From PALSA-1004 sp963804885 (GTDB lineage Bacteria; Pseudomonadota; Gammaproteobacteria; Burkholderiales; SG8-41), in NCBI GenBank assembly GCA_963804885.1, contig CAWDSF010000004.1, positions 310,001 through 374,000 on the forward strand: DNA of 64,000 bases, given 5' to 3'. The notes beneath the pieces were generated by a model. The model worked only from the letters and a program-made list of their open reading frames with translations. It was not told the origin of the DNA and searched no databases. The position numbers were made by a program, and so were the translations under genes. This document shows, in pieces, positions 55,816 through 64,000 of this stretch. The stretch's first letter is position 1. Every line of letters starts with the position of its first letter.

Positions 55816-56517
55816 ATGACCGATCATTCCTCGAAACAATACGACATCGAGCTCGAGACGCTGCGCTCGCGCGTGCTCGAGATGGGTGGGCTCGTCGAGG
55901 CCCAGATCCGCGCGGCAATCGACGGGTTGACGTCCGGCGACGTGCCCGCGTTAGACGCCGTAATCGCCGACGACCATCGCGTCAATGCGCTCGAAGTGAA
56001 CATCGACACCGAATCGAGCCACCTCATCGCGCGCCGGCAGCCCGCCGCCGGCGATTTGCGCCTGGTGCTCGCCATCATCAAGATCGTGACGGATCTCGAG
56101 CGCATCGGCGACGAAGCAGCCAAAATCGCGCGCATGGGCAAGCAGAGCTATGCACGCGCGCGGATGCCGAGCACGCCGATCGCGGCGGTCAAGCATGTCG
56201 GCGATATCGCGCTGGGCATGCTGCGCAAGGCGCTCGACGCGCTCGCCCGGCTCGATCCGGTCGCGGCGGCGTCGATTGTGCGCGAGGATTTCGCGATCGA
56301 TGAGGAATTTCGCGCGATCGTGCGCCAGCTGATCACGTTCATGATGGAAGACCCGCGCACGATTTCGCAGTCGCTCGAGATCCTGTGGATCGCGAAAGCG
56401 ATCGAGCGTATCGGCGACCATGCGAAAAACATGGCCGAGCAGGTGATTTACATCGTCAAGGGCACCGACGTGCGCCATACCACGGTCGAAGAACTCGAGC
56501 GCGAGGCGCTGGGTTGA
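55816..56517 (+). CDS. phoU: Phosphate signalling protein PhoU
   Basis: 233 residues, all-helical. Two repeats with metal-binding E/DxxxD patterns: VNALEVNIDTESSHLIARRQ and LVLAIIKIVTDLERIGDEAA; FAIDEEFRAIVRQLITFMME and ILWIAKAIERIGDHAKNMAE. It links PstSCAB to PhoR and represses the Pho regulon when phosphate is high. Confidence 0.97.
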   Translation: MTDHSSKQYDIELETLRSRVLEMGGLVEAQIRAAIDGLTSGDVPALDAVIADDHRVNALEVNIDTESSHLIARRQPAAGDLRLVLAIIKIVTDLERIGDEAAKIARMGKQSYARARMPSTPIAAVKHVGDIALGMLRKALDALARLDPVAAASIVREDFAIDEEFRAIVRQLITFMMEDPRTISQSLEILWIAKAIERIGDHAKNMAEQVIYIVKGTDVRHTTVEELEREALG

Positions 56518-56530
56518 AGCGCGGGACCGC

Positions 56531-57214
56531 ATGAGCAGCGATATTCTGGTGGTCGAAGACGAACCCGCGATCCAGGAACTGATCGCCGTCAATCTCGAGC
56601 ATGCGGGGCACCGCGTGCAGCGCGCGGGCACCGCGGCGGAAGCCGACGCCCTGATCCGCGAGATCAAGCCCGACCTCATACTGCTCGACTGGATGCTGCC
56701 CGACGTGGCGGGCACCGTGCTCGCGCGCAAGCTGCGCGCCGACGCGCGCAGCAAGGACATCCCGATCATCATGCTGACCGCGCGCGCGCAGGAGCAGGAC
56801 AAGATCGAAGGCCTCGATGCCGGCGCCGATGATTACATCACCAAGCCCTTCTCGCCGAAGGAGTTGATGGCGCGCATCAAGGCGGTCCTGCGCCGCCGCG
56901 CGCCGCAGCTGACCGACGACCTGATCGAGATCGGCGACTTGAGCCTCGATCCGGCGGCGCATCGCGTAAACGGCGCGGGCAGGCAGCTCGCGCTCGGGCC
57001 GACCGAGTTCAAGCTCCTGCACTTCTTCATGACGCATCCCGAACGCGTTTACAGCCGCATGCAGTTGCTCGACCAGGTGTGGGGCGATCACGTGTTCGTC
57101 GAGGAGCGCACGGTCGACGTGCATATCCGCCGCCTGCGCCAGGCGCTGGAACCGACGGGACACGACGGCCTGATCGAAACCGTGCGCGGCGCCGGTTATC
57201 GCCTGCACGGTTGA
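56531..57214 (+). CDS. phoB: Phosphate regulon response regulator PhoB
   Basis: 227 residues. Receiver domain with acidic pocket ILVVEDEPAIQELI, phospho-Asp in LILLDWMLPDVAG (~res. 54) and Lys in GADDYITKPFSPKELMA. The winged-helix DNA-binding domain ends in HIRRLRQALEPTG and ETVRGAGYRLHG. It binds the Pho box upstream of pstS. Confidence 0.97.
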   Translation: MSSDILVVEDEPAIQELIAVNLEHAGHRVQRAGTAAEADALIREIKPDLILLDWMLPDVAGTVLARKLRADARSKDIPIIMLTARAQEQDKIEGLDAGADDYITKPFSPKELMARIKAVLRRRAPQLTDDLIEIGDLSLDPAAHRVNGAGRQLALGPTEFKLLHFFMTHPERVYSRMQLLDQVWGDHVFVEERTVDVHIRRLRQALEPTGHDGLIETVRGAGYRLHG

Positions 57215-57302
57215 GCAAAGTTCCGCGCTGATGCGGCCGCCAACCATCGCCATCATGGCTTGCGTGCGATAATCGTCCGCATCTACTGCCCGGTTTGAAC
57301 CT

Positions 57303-58639
57303 GTGGATAGACTAGTCCTGCGTACTGTCGCCGCCGTGGCGCTCCTCGCGCTGGCGGCATGGATCGTCCATCACGCGTTCGGCGCGACCGCCGGCTGGGG
57401 TGTTTTTACGTTCGGCATCGCAGCCTTGCTGCTGCACCATATCCGGCACGCGGAGAAGCTGACACGCTGGCTGAAATCGCCGGTTGCCGGCAAGGTGCCG
57501 GTCGGCCGCGGCGCGTGGGATTACATTTTTTCGCTGCTGTACCGCTTCGAGCGCGTGCAGACCCGCCAGCAGCAGCAGCTCGCGCGGATGCTCGTGCGCT
57601 TTCGCCAGGCCGCGCGCGCGCATCCGGACGGCGTGTGATCCTCGATGCCGACAACCGGATCGAATGGTGCAACGACACCGCCGAGTCCCACTTCGATCTC
57701 GACGTCGAGATCGACGTGGGCCAGCCGGTGATCAATCTCATGCGCCAGCCGGAATTCGTTGCTTATGTCGAATCCGGCGATTATTCGCAGCCGCTGGAAC
57801 TGCGCTCCACCCGCGGCGGCGGCGCGGTGTTTTCCGTGCAGATCATCCCCTATGGCGACGCGCAGAAGCTTTTGTTGTCGCGCGACGTCACGCGGCTCGA
57901 CAAGCTGGAAACGATGCGCCGCGATTTCGTCGCCAACGTGTCGCACGAACTGCGCACGCCGCTCACGGTGCTGTCGGGCTTTCTGGAGACGATCAAGGAA
58001 CTGCAGCTCGATCCCCAGCGCTCGCGCGACTACCTCAATCTAATGGCCGAGCAGAGTAAACGCATGGAGCGCATCGTCGACGATCTGCTGACGCTGTCGA
58101 CGCTCGAATCGGCGCCGAACCCGTCCCTGGACGAGCGCGTATCCGTGGTGCCGCTGCTCGAGCGCCTGCGCATCGACGGCGTCGCGCTGAGCGGCGGCAA
58201 GCATCGCATCGTGGTTGACGCCGAATTTGACACAAAAGCCGGCTTCGATTTGCTCGGCGCGGACAGCGAAATCGCGAGCGCATTCGGCAATCTGGTCACC
58301 AACGCGATCCGCTACACATCGGACGGCGGCGAAGTGCGCATCACGTGGCGCGCGAGCGCCGACGAGGCCGAATTTGCCGTGAGCGACTCCGGCATCGGCA
58401 TTGCGCCCGAGCATATTCCGCGTTTGACCGAGCGCTTCTATCGCGTCGATCGCGGCCGCTCGCGCGCGACCGGCGGCACCGGTCTCGGCCTGGCGATCGT
58501 CAAGCACGTGTTGAGCCGGCACCAGGCAACACTCGACATCACAAGCGAAGCGGGCAGGGGCAGTCGCTTCGCCGTGCGCTTCCCGGCACGCCGCATCGTG
58601 CCGGCGGCGGCGCCGGCGAACGCCGAATCCCGCGCCTGA
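57303..58639 (+). CDS. phoR: Phosphate regulon sensor kinase PhoR (one frameshift)
   Basis: About 445 residues. Two N-terminal membrane helices (LVLRTVAAVALLALAAWIVH, WGVFTFGIAALLLHHIRHAE) from the GTG at 57303, then, after a missing G at ~57635, a PAS domain (VILDADNRIEWCNDTAESHF), HisKA with VANVSHELRTPLTVLSGF (phospho-His) and HATPase with NLVTNAIRYTSDGGEV and RATGGTGLGLAIVKHVL. It senses phosphate through PstSCAB/PhoU and phosphorylates PhoB. Confidence 0.94.
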
Positions 58640-58682
58640 GATTTCTCCCGTAAGCCTTCAGGCTGGTGCAGCCGCATTGTCG

Positions 58683-58720
58683 TTGACTTGTCGCTTATAT
58701 TTCGATATTATTCGAAATAT
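58683..58720 (+). promoter_or_regulatory. arsR promoter with palindromic operator around the -10
   Basis: TTGACT (58683-58688) and TATTAT (58706-58711) are 17 bp apart. A perfect 9-bp inverted repeat ATATTTCGA (58697-58705) / TCGAAATAT (58712-58720) encloses the -10. Bound repressor would cover the -10 and the start. The right arm includes the first two bases of the ATG (58719), so the transcript probably starts at or within a few bases of the start codon. Confidence 0.8.
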
Positions 58721-59099
58721 GAAATCGTCTGAAATCGTAAAAGCGCTCGCGGCACTTGCTCAGGAATCGCGTCTCGCGATCTACCGCCTGCTCGTCGAAC
58801 GCGGTCCGACCGGAGTTTCGGCGGGGGAGATCGGCGCGGAATTGAAAGTCGTCCCGGCAACGCTCTCCTTTCACTTGAAGGAATTGAGTCATGCGGGCCT
58901 GATTACATCGCGCCAGGAAGGCCGGTATATCTATTACTCCGCTAATTTCGACGAAATGAACGCGTTAGTCGGCTACCTCACCGATAACTGTTGCGCCCGC
59001 GACGGCGTCACCTGCGGACCACGTGCAACGTGTGCAGCCGAAGCCACTTCTGCAAAGAAATCCAATCTCAAATCCCAACGAAAAGGGGCCAAAACATGA
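58719..59099 (+). CDS. arsR: ArsR-family arsenic-responsive repressor
   Basis: 126 residues. Winged helix with LAALAQESRLAIYRLLVERG and recognition helix VVPATLSFHLKELSHAGLIT. It lacks the CVCDLC-type site in the recognition helix; C-terminal cysteines (NCCARDGVTCGPRATC, ~res. 88) resemble the arsenite site of the Acidithiobacillus-type ArsR. The palindrome over its promoter is the likely operator. Stop overlaps the next gene (ATGA). Confidence 0.9.
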   Translation: MKSSEIVKALAALAQESRLAIYRLLVERGPTGVSAGEIGAELKVVPATLSFHLKELSHAGLITSRQEGRYIYYSANFDEMNALVGYLTDNCCARDGVTCGPRATCAAEATSAKKSNLKSQRKGAKT

Positions 59100-59579
59100 A
59101 ACGCTTTCATATCCATGTCGCCGTCGACGACCTTGCCGCCAATATCGGCTTTTATTCCGGGTGTGTTCGGTCAGCAGCCTGCGGTCGTCAAGGAAGATTA
59201 TGCGAAATGGATGCTCGACGATCCGCGCATCAATTTCGCGATTTCCAATCGCGGTCTGAAGGCCGGTGTCGATCACCTTGGCATTCAGGTCGACAGCGAC
59301 GAAGAACTGGCCGTGTTACGGGACCAAGTTCGTAAGGCGGACATTGCCGCACGCGATCAGCCCGACGCAGCTTGCTGTTACGCCAATTCGAATAAATATT
59401 GGATCACCGATCCGCAAGGGATCGCGTGGGAGACCTATCACACGTTGGGGAGCATTCCCACCTTCGGACAGGACGCCAAACGGCGACCAAAACCGGCGGC
59501 AGCGCCGTCGCCAGCGCCTGTTGCGCGCCGGTCACGAAAGCGGATGAGACCGGATACTGCGCGTTCGACCTGCTGCTGA
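59096..59579 (+). CDS. ArsI/CadI-family glyoxalase-fold protein (frameshift)
   Basis: About 160 residues. Start KRFHIHVAVDDLAANIGFYS (metal His); after an extra G at ~59161 the frame continues VFGQQPAVVKEDYAKWMLDD, VDHLGIQVDS (His), AACCYANSNKYWITDPQG (vicinal Cys pair) and IAWETYHTLG (Glu). These match C-As lyase ArsI, which demethylates methylarsenite, and cadmium-induced CadI. In another frame after ~59475 a Cys-rich tail (SACCAPVTKADETGYC) appears, suggesting a second indel and an end at 59632. Organoarsenical demethylation is inferred from the vicinal Cys pair and neighbours. Confidence 0.82.
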
Positions 59580-59588
59580 AGAAATACC

Positions 59589-60110
59589 GTGATCGATCGC
59601 GCCTACAACGTTCTTTTTCTCTGCACCCATAACTCGGCGCGCAGCCTGATGGCCGAGGCTATAGTCAACAATCCCGCGGTGAGCCGGGGCAGGTTCAAGG
59701 GATTCAGCGCGGGCAGCCATCCCTCTGGCAAGCCCAATCCGTTTGCGCTCGAGCGCATCCAAACCGTCGGCTTGCCGATCGACGGGCTGCGCAGCAAGGA
59801 TTGGGACGAATTCGCGAAACCCAGCGCGCCGAAAATGGATTTCGTATTCACCGTGTGCGACAACGCGGCGAACGAAGTGTGTCCCGTGTGGCCCGGGCAG
59901 CCGATGACCGCGCACTGGGGCTTGCCCGATCCCGCAGCGGTCGTGGGCAGCGACGACGAGAAACGGCGCGCGTTTGCGGAAGCCTTTCGCCACCTGTCCA
60001 ACCGCATCAATCTGTTTGCGAACCTGTCGCTGGAAAAACTCGACAAATTGAGCCTGCAGAAAAAACTCGACGATATCGGCAAGACACCGAACGAAGCCGA
60101 CGCGAAATGA
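59589..60110 (+). CDS. arsC: Arsenate reductase ArsC (low-MW phosphatase type)
   Basis: 173 residues from a GTG at 59589. Active-site loop VLFLCTHNSARSLMAEA (C-X5-R type), and FVFTVCDNAANEVCPVWPGQ gives the two further Cys of the thioredoxin-coupled group. It reduces arsenate to arsenite for the downstream exporter. Confidence 0.95.
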   Translation: MIDRAYNVLFLCTHNSARSLMAEAIVNNPAVSRGRFKGFSAGSHPSGKPNPFALERIQTVGLPIDGLRSKDWDEFAKPSAPKMDFVFTVCDNAANEVCPVWPGQPMTAHWGLPDPAAVVGSDDEKRRAFAEAFRHLSNRINLFANLSLEKLDKLSLQKKLDDIGKTPNEADAK

Positions 60111-60135
60111 GCGACGGTTCTGCAGTCACCGCGTC

Positions 60136-61203
60136 ATGAGTGCTGTAAGCAAAAAACTTTCGTTTCTGGACCGGTATCTGACGGTCTGGATCTTCGCTGC
60201 TATGGCGTTAGGGGTAGGCCTCGGCTTTGCGGTGCCGGGCATCGAGGATTTCATCAACAGCTTCCAGGTCGGAACAACCAATATTCCCATTGCAGTGGGG
60301 CTGATCCTGATGATGTACCCGCCGTTTGCCAAGGTGCGCTACGAAGAACTGCCCGACGTATTTCGCGACAGGAAGGTGTTGGGACTCTCGCTGGTGCAGA
60401 ACTGGGTCGTCGGCCCGCTCCTGATGTTCGCGCTGGCGGTGATCTTCCTTCACGACAAGCCGGAATACATGGTGGGGCTTATCATGATCGGCCTGGCCCG
60501 TTGTATTGCCATGGTGATCGTCTGGAACGAGATCGCCAGGGGTTCGACCGAGTACGCCGCCGGTCTGGTCGCCTTCAACTCGATCTTTCAGGTGCTGTTT
60601 TTCAGCGTTTACGCCTGGCTGTTCATCACGGTGCTGCCGCCGCTCTTCGGGCTATCCGGCTCCGTTGTCGATATCTCGATCGGGCAGATTGCCGAGAGCG
60701 TCTTCATCTATCTGGGCATCCCGTGCATTGCCGGCGTGCTGACCCGCGTGATCATGCTGCGCTACGTCACAAAAGATTGGTACCACTCGCAATTTGTGCC
60801 GAAGATCGGACCGATCACGCTGATCGCGCTGCTCTTCACGATCGTGGTCATGTTCAGCCTGAAGGGCAAGCTGATCGTCAGCATCCCGCTCGATGTGGTG
60901 CGCATCGCCATTCCGCTGCTGATTTATTTCGTCGTGATGTTTGTCATCTCGTTTTTCATGAGCAAGCGCCTGGGCGCGAGTTACGAGAAGTGCGCCACGC
61001 TTTCTTTCACCGCGGCCAGCAACAACTTCGAGCTGGCAATCGCCGTGGCCGTGGCCGTTTACGGCATCAATTCGGGCGCTGCGTTTGCGGCTGTCATCGG
61101 GCCGCTCGTCGAGGTGCCGGTCATGATCGGCCTCGTGAATGTCGCGCTCTGGTTGCAGAGAAAGTATTTTATTCCAACGCCGGCACTGTCGCCGGTTCGG
61201 TAA
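60136..61203 (+). CDS. acr3: Acr3 family arsenite efflux transporter
   Basis: 355 residues, ten helices. FLDRYLTVWIFAAMALGVGL at the start, the essential Cys in IGLARCIAMVIVWNEIA (~res. 121) and the essential Glu in FTAASNNFELAIAVA (~295). Inner-membrane arsenite/proton antiporter; last gene of arsR-arsI-arsC-acr3. Confidence 0.96.
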   Translation: MSAVSKKLSFLDRYLTVWIFAAMALGVGLGFAVPGIEDFINSFQVGTTNIPIAVGLILMMYPPFAKVRYEELPDVFRDRKVLGLSLVQNWVVGPLLMFALAVIFLHDKPEYMVGLIMIGLARCIAMVIVWNEIARGSTEYAAGLVAFNSIFQVLFFSVYAWLFITVLPPLFGLSGSVVDISIGQIAESVFIYLGIPCIAGVLTRVIMLRYVTKDWYHSQFVPKIGPITLIALLFTIVVMFSLKGKLIVSIPLDVVRIAIPLLIYFVVMFVISFFMSKRLGASYEKCATLSFTAASNNFELAIAVAVAVYGINSGAAFAAVIGPLVEVPVMIGLVNVALWLQRKYFIPTPALSPVR

Positions 61204-61485
61204 GAAAGAAAACTTTCTCTACGAGCAAGCGGTAAGCGGGCCTGACGCGGCAGCGTCCTGCGACTGGCGGGAGTCACCGATCGCTTCGTCAAAATGGAAA
61301 TGCACAAGGCCGCGGGGTGAGATGTGAGCGAGTAACTCGCCCTTTCTGACGGCGCGTATAGGCGCGTAAAAACACGTGGCAACGGCGGGATGAATTGCCT
61401 ATACTTAAGGCATCTTGAGATCGCGTATTCCAAGTATGCATTCCATCGTCTACCGCCTGTTTGTCGGCGGGGACAGCTAGCCGAA

Positions 61486-63006
61486 ATGGCGGTTTACTCC
61501 ACACTCGCCGCAGTCGATCTCGGTTCCAACTCCTTCCACCTGCAGGTTGCGCGCGTCGTCGGTGACCAGCTCTACCCGCTTGATTCCCTGCGCGAGCCGA
61601 TCCGCCTCGGCGCCGGCCTAAACCGCGAGAAACGCCTCGACGAAGATTCGCAGGCGCGCGCGCTCGAATGCCTGAAGCGCTTCGGCGAGCGCCTGCGCGG
61701 TTTCGATCCGCATGGCGTGCGTGCCGTCGGCACCAACACGCTGCGCGTGGCCAAGAATGCGTCCGCATTTTTGAAACAGGCTGAAGCGGCGCTCGGTTTC
61801 CCGATCGAAGTCGTCGCCGGCCGCGAGGAAGCGCGCCTCATCTATGTCGGGGTCGCGCACAGTCTGCCCATGTCCAAGGACAAGCGCCTGGTCGTCGACA
61901 TCGGCGGCGGCTCGACCGAATTCATCATCGGCCGCGCGTTGAAGCCGCTGCGCCTCGACAGCCTTTACATGGGCTGCGTCAGCTACAGCCTCAAGTATTT
62001 CCCCGATGGCAAGGTCAGCAAGGGTGCGATGAAGCAGGCCGAGCTCGCGGCGCGCCATGAATTGCAGACCATGGTCGCGGGGTTTTCGAAGGGCCATTGG
62101 AAGGACGCGGTGGGCTCGTCGGGCAGCGCGCGCGCACTGTCCGAGATCCTGCAACTGAACGGCTACTCCGAGAGCGGCATCACGCCGGAGGGTCTCGAGC
62201 GCCTGCGCTCTGCGCTGATCAAGGCCGGCGACGTCGATCGGCTCGATCTCGCCGGCTTGCGCAGCGACCGCCTGCCCGTGCTGCCCGGCGGGCTCGCAAT
62301 CATGAGCGCGGCATTGTCGGAACTCGGCATCGAGTCCATGCAGGTGGCCAGCGGCTCGATGCGCCAGGGCATCCTTTACGACCTGTTGGGGCGTTTCCAG
62401 CACCACGACATGCGCGACATCACGGTGTCGCAGTTCATGCAGCGGTATCACGTCGACTCCAAGCAGGCGCGTCGCGTCGCGAGTCTCGCGCTGACCCTCT
62501 ACCGGCGCTTCACCGCCGGCGACGATGCCAGCGACGACGCGGCGCCCCACTACATCGGCTGGGCCGCCAAGCTGCACGAAATCGGCATCTCGGTCGCCTA
62601 CAGCGGCTATCACAAGCATTCCGCCTACATCGTGGAGCACGCCGACATGCCGGGCTTCTCGAAAATGGAGCAGGTCCGGCTCGCCACGCTCGTGCTCGCG
62701 CATCGCCGCTCGCTGAAGAAAATCTTCACGCACGACGTCGAGATCGTCGACTGGCGCATGGTGATGGGCCTGCGGCTGGCCGCGCTGATCTACCGCAGCC
62801 GCGCCGACCTCCAACTGCCGGCGATCGAGGCTCGGATCCACGGCAACACGCTGCGGCTCGGCATCGCGCTCGACTGGCTCGCCGCCAATCCGCTGACGGT
62901 AACCGCGCTGCACGAGGAAATCGACGAATGGGACGCCGCGGGTTTCAAGCTCGACATCAAGTCGCTGCGCGAGCTCGAAGCGGGCGTCGAAGCGCAGGCC
63001 GCCTGA
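61486..63006 (+). CDS. ppx: Exopolyphosphatase, Ppx/GppA family
   Basis: 506 residues. TLAAVDLGSNSFHLQVARVV (phosphate loop), VDIGGGSTEFIIG, VGSSGSARALSEIL, then the C-terminal HD-like domain with AKLHEIGISVAYSGYHKHSA. It removes phosphate from polyphosphate ends or pppGpp. ATG 61486 is the domain start. Close to the Pho genes, though separated by the arsenic operon. Confidence 0.93.
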   Translation: MAVYSTLAAVDLGSNSFHLQVARVVGDQLYPLDSLREPIRLGAGLNREKRLDEDSQARALECLKRFGERLRGFDPHGVRAVGTNTLRVAKNASAFLKQAEAALGFPIEVVAGREEARLIYVGVAHSLPMSKDKRLVVDIGGGSTEFIIGRALKPLRLDSLYMGCVSYSLKYFPDGKVSKGAMKQAELAARHELQTMVAGFSKGHWKDAVGSSGSARALSEILQLNGYSESGITPEGLERLRSALIKAGDVDRLDLAGLRSDRLPVLPGGLAIMSAALSELGIESMQVASGSMRQGILYDLLGRFQHHDMRDITVSQFMQRYHVDSKQARRVASLALTLYRRFTAGDDASDDAAPHYIGWAAKLHEIGISVAYSGYHKHSAYIVEHADMPGFSKMEQVRLATLVLAHRRSLKKIFTHDVEIVDWRMVMGLRLAALIYRSRADLQLPAIEARIHGNTLRLGIALDWLAANPLTVTALHEEIDEWDAAGFKLDIKSLRELEAGVEAQAA

Positions 63007-63016
63007 TCAACTATCG

Positions 63017-64000
63017 TTAGTCCCAGAACGGCTCGGCGGCGCGAAAATCCTTCCACATGCGCTTGAGATAGCGCGTTCCGGCATCTTCCATGCCGGCGCG
63101 CCAGCCGAGCATGATGCCACGCGCTTCGTCGATCGCGGCGCCGGTCAAGCTGCGGCTCGCCTGCTCCGCCAACGCCGTCATTTTCACCGCATCGTTATAG
63201 GAGCCGAGTGCATCCTGCAGCCGCGCGAGCGCCCCGCGGTAATCGCGCGCCGTTTTTTCGTCGAACAGCGGCGCAAAAAACTCCGTCGCATAGCGCAGCT
63301 TTTTGGCGCTGATGCGCAGCCGATGCAGATCCGGCGGCGCCAGGTGCGCGAACTTGCGGCCGCGCTTGCGCACGCGCTTCAACGCAGCGGCGAGGGTTTC
63401 GCGCGCAAATTCGTCCGCCGGGCGGTTGAGGTCGGCGCGTTGCTCGTCGGTGAGCGCCGCGAGCCACGCTTCGGCCGCGGTCCATGCGCCGAACTTGAGC
63501 AGCAACCCTTGGCCGCGCACCGATGCGACCGCCCGCCGCGCACGGCGATTGGCGCCAGCGCGTTTGCGCTCTGCAGCCTGCACGACGGCGGCGAGACCCG
63601 CGTGCCCGGCATGGCGGGCGACGACCGGCGGCAGCGTTTCGGTACCAAACACGTCCCAGTCGCGCGTGACGCCCAGAATCCGCGCAAGCCAACGCGTTTC
63701 TTCGACGAGCGGCGCGATAACGGCGGCCGGAAACAGCGGCGCAAACGTGCTGAACACCGAACGCAGCCGCCGCAACGCAACGCGCATCTGGTGCAGGTAC
63801 TCGGGGTCACCGCCTTCCAGCATGCCGCGCTGGTTCGCCGTGTAGTGCGCAAGACAGCCGAGTTATCAGCGTCCGGAATACGTCGTTCGTGCGCATGCCG
63901 GCGGCGACCAGCGAGCGCCGGCTCTTGAGCGGTTTTGCCGGCGTGCGCAGGTGCAAGGCTATGCCGCGCTCGAGCTTCGAGCGGTCTTCGACCAGCAGCG
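63017..64000 (-). CDS. CHAD domain protein, probably CYTH-CHAD, 5' partial (one frameshift)
   Basis: The CHAD domain shows LHQMRVALRRLRSVFSTFAP, TRWLARILGVTRDWDVFGTE and LHRLRISAKKLRYATEFFAP, with conserved basic and His residues that bind polyphosphate in this family. Upstream (63860-64000) another frame gives LLVEDRSKLERGIALHLRTP and KPLKSRRSLVAAGMRTND, the linker from a CYTH (triphosphatase) domain that must lie beyond the window. The break is at ~63858; one extra G. It ends 10 bp from the convergent ppx gene, so both neighbours deal with polyphosphate. Confidence 0.85.

Noticed and set aside
61204..61485. Small RNA or gene in the gap between acr3 and ppx
   Set aside because: No open frame, hairpin with T-tract or known RNA pattern was convincing.

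Overview
The window is GC-rich, gene-dense chromosome of a Gram-negative bacterium, most probably a betaproteobacterium of the Burkholderiales/Nitrosomonadales type (inference). The evidence is gene order typical of that class: mreB-mreC-mreD-mrdA-rodA-rlpA divergent from gatCAB; gshA-gshB followed by an EIIA-HPr-EI phosphotransferase trio; torF-type porin-glnK-amtB; metX-metW; and rplM-rpsI-argC-(DUF6776)-bactofilin-erpA convergent with anmK-M23 peptidase, which is divergent from tyrS. No rRNA, tRNA, prophage, insertion sequence or CRISPR array was seen. No gene-free stretch exceeds about 300 bases; the longest is 36141-36432 (nitrogen control region), followed by 61204-61485, where nothing convincing was found.

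Layout. 1-3985: metal handling (outer-membrane protein cut by the window edge, zinc/manganese-type ABC binding protein and permease, CDF exporter). 4103-5975: hslVU. 6039-8850: DUF2946 protein and TonB-dependent receptor. 8875-15537 (minus): cell-shape and elongation cluster. 15630-18906: gatCAB. 18909-25036: DUF4124 protein, pyrE, xth, D-threonine aldolase-like enzyme, AsmA protein, AmpG-type permease. 25042-26877 (minus): metXW behind a SAM-II riboswitch and a terminator. 27018-33200: TylF-like methyltransferase, an unknown gene, the regulatory PTS and glutathione synthesis. 33362-36317 (minus): ammonium operon with a sigma-54 promoter and an NtrC site. 36433-41846: ubiK, comM, MFS efflux, ferritin-like/VIT iron exporter, OsmC, YdcF. 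42026-49343: ribosomal proteins, argC, envelope genes, tyrS. 49356-51841: FAD oxidoreductase and two methionine sulfoxide reductases. 51913-58639: complete Pho regulon core (pstSCAB-phoU-phoB-phoR) behind a Pho box. 58683-61203: arsenic operon (arsR-arsI/cadI-arsC-acr3). 61486-64000: exopolyphosphatase and a CYTH/CHAD-type protein.

Two points overshadow the gene content. First, at least 14 conserved genes, including essential ones (tyrS, rodA, gatB, gshA), are broken by about 26 single-base indels. This points to a draft sequence with uncorrected indel errors rather than gene decay; those genes are annotated across the frameshifts. Second, two loci (ptsH-ptsI gap and 5' end of rlpA) carry the same unusual architecture: arrays of 7-bp tandem repeats facing an inverted arm across a gap of about 40 bases, with different heptamer sequences. 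A degenerate single-arm relative lies after the VIT gene. I know of no named betaproteobacterial element with this form, so it is the best candidate here for something undescribed. No clearly new multi-gene system was found.
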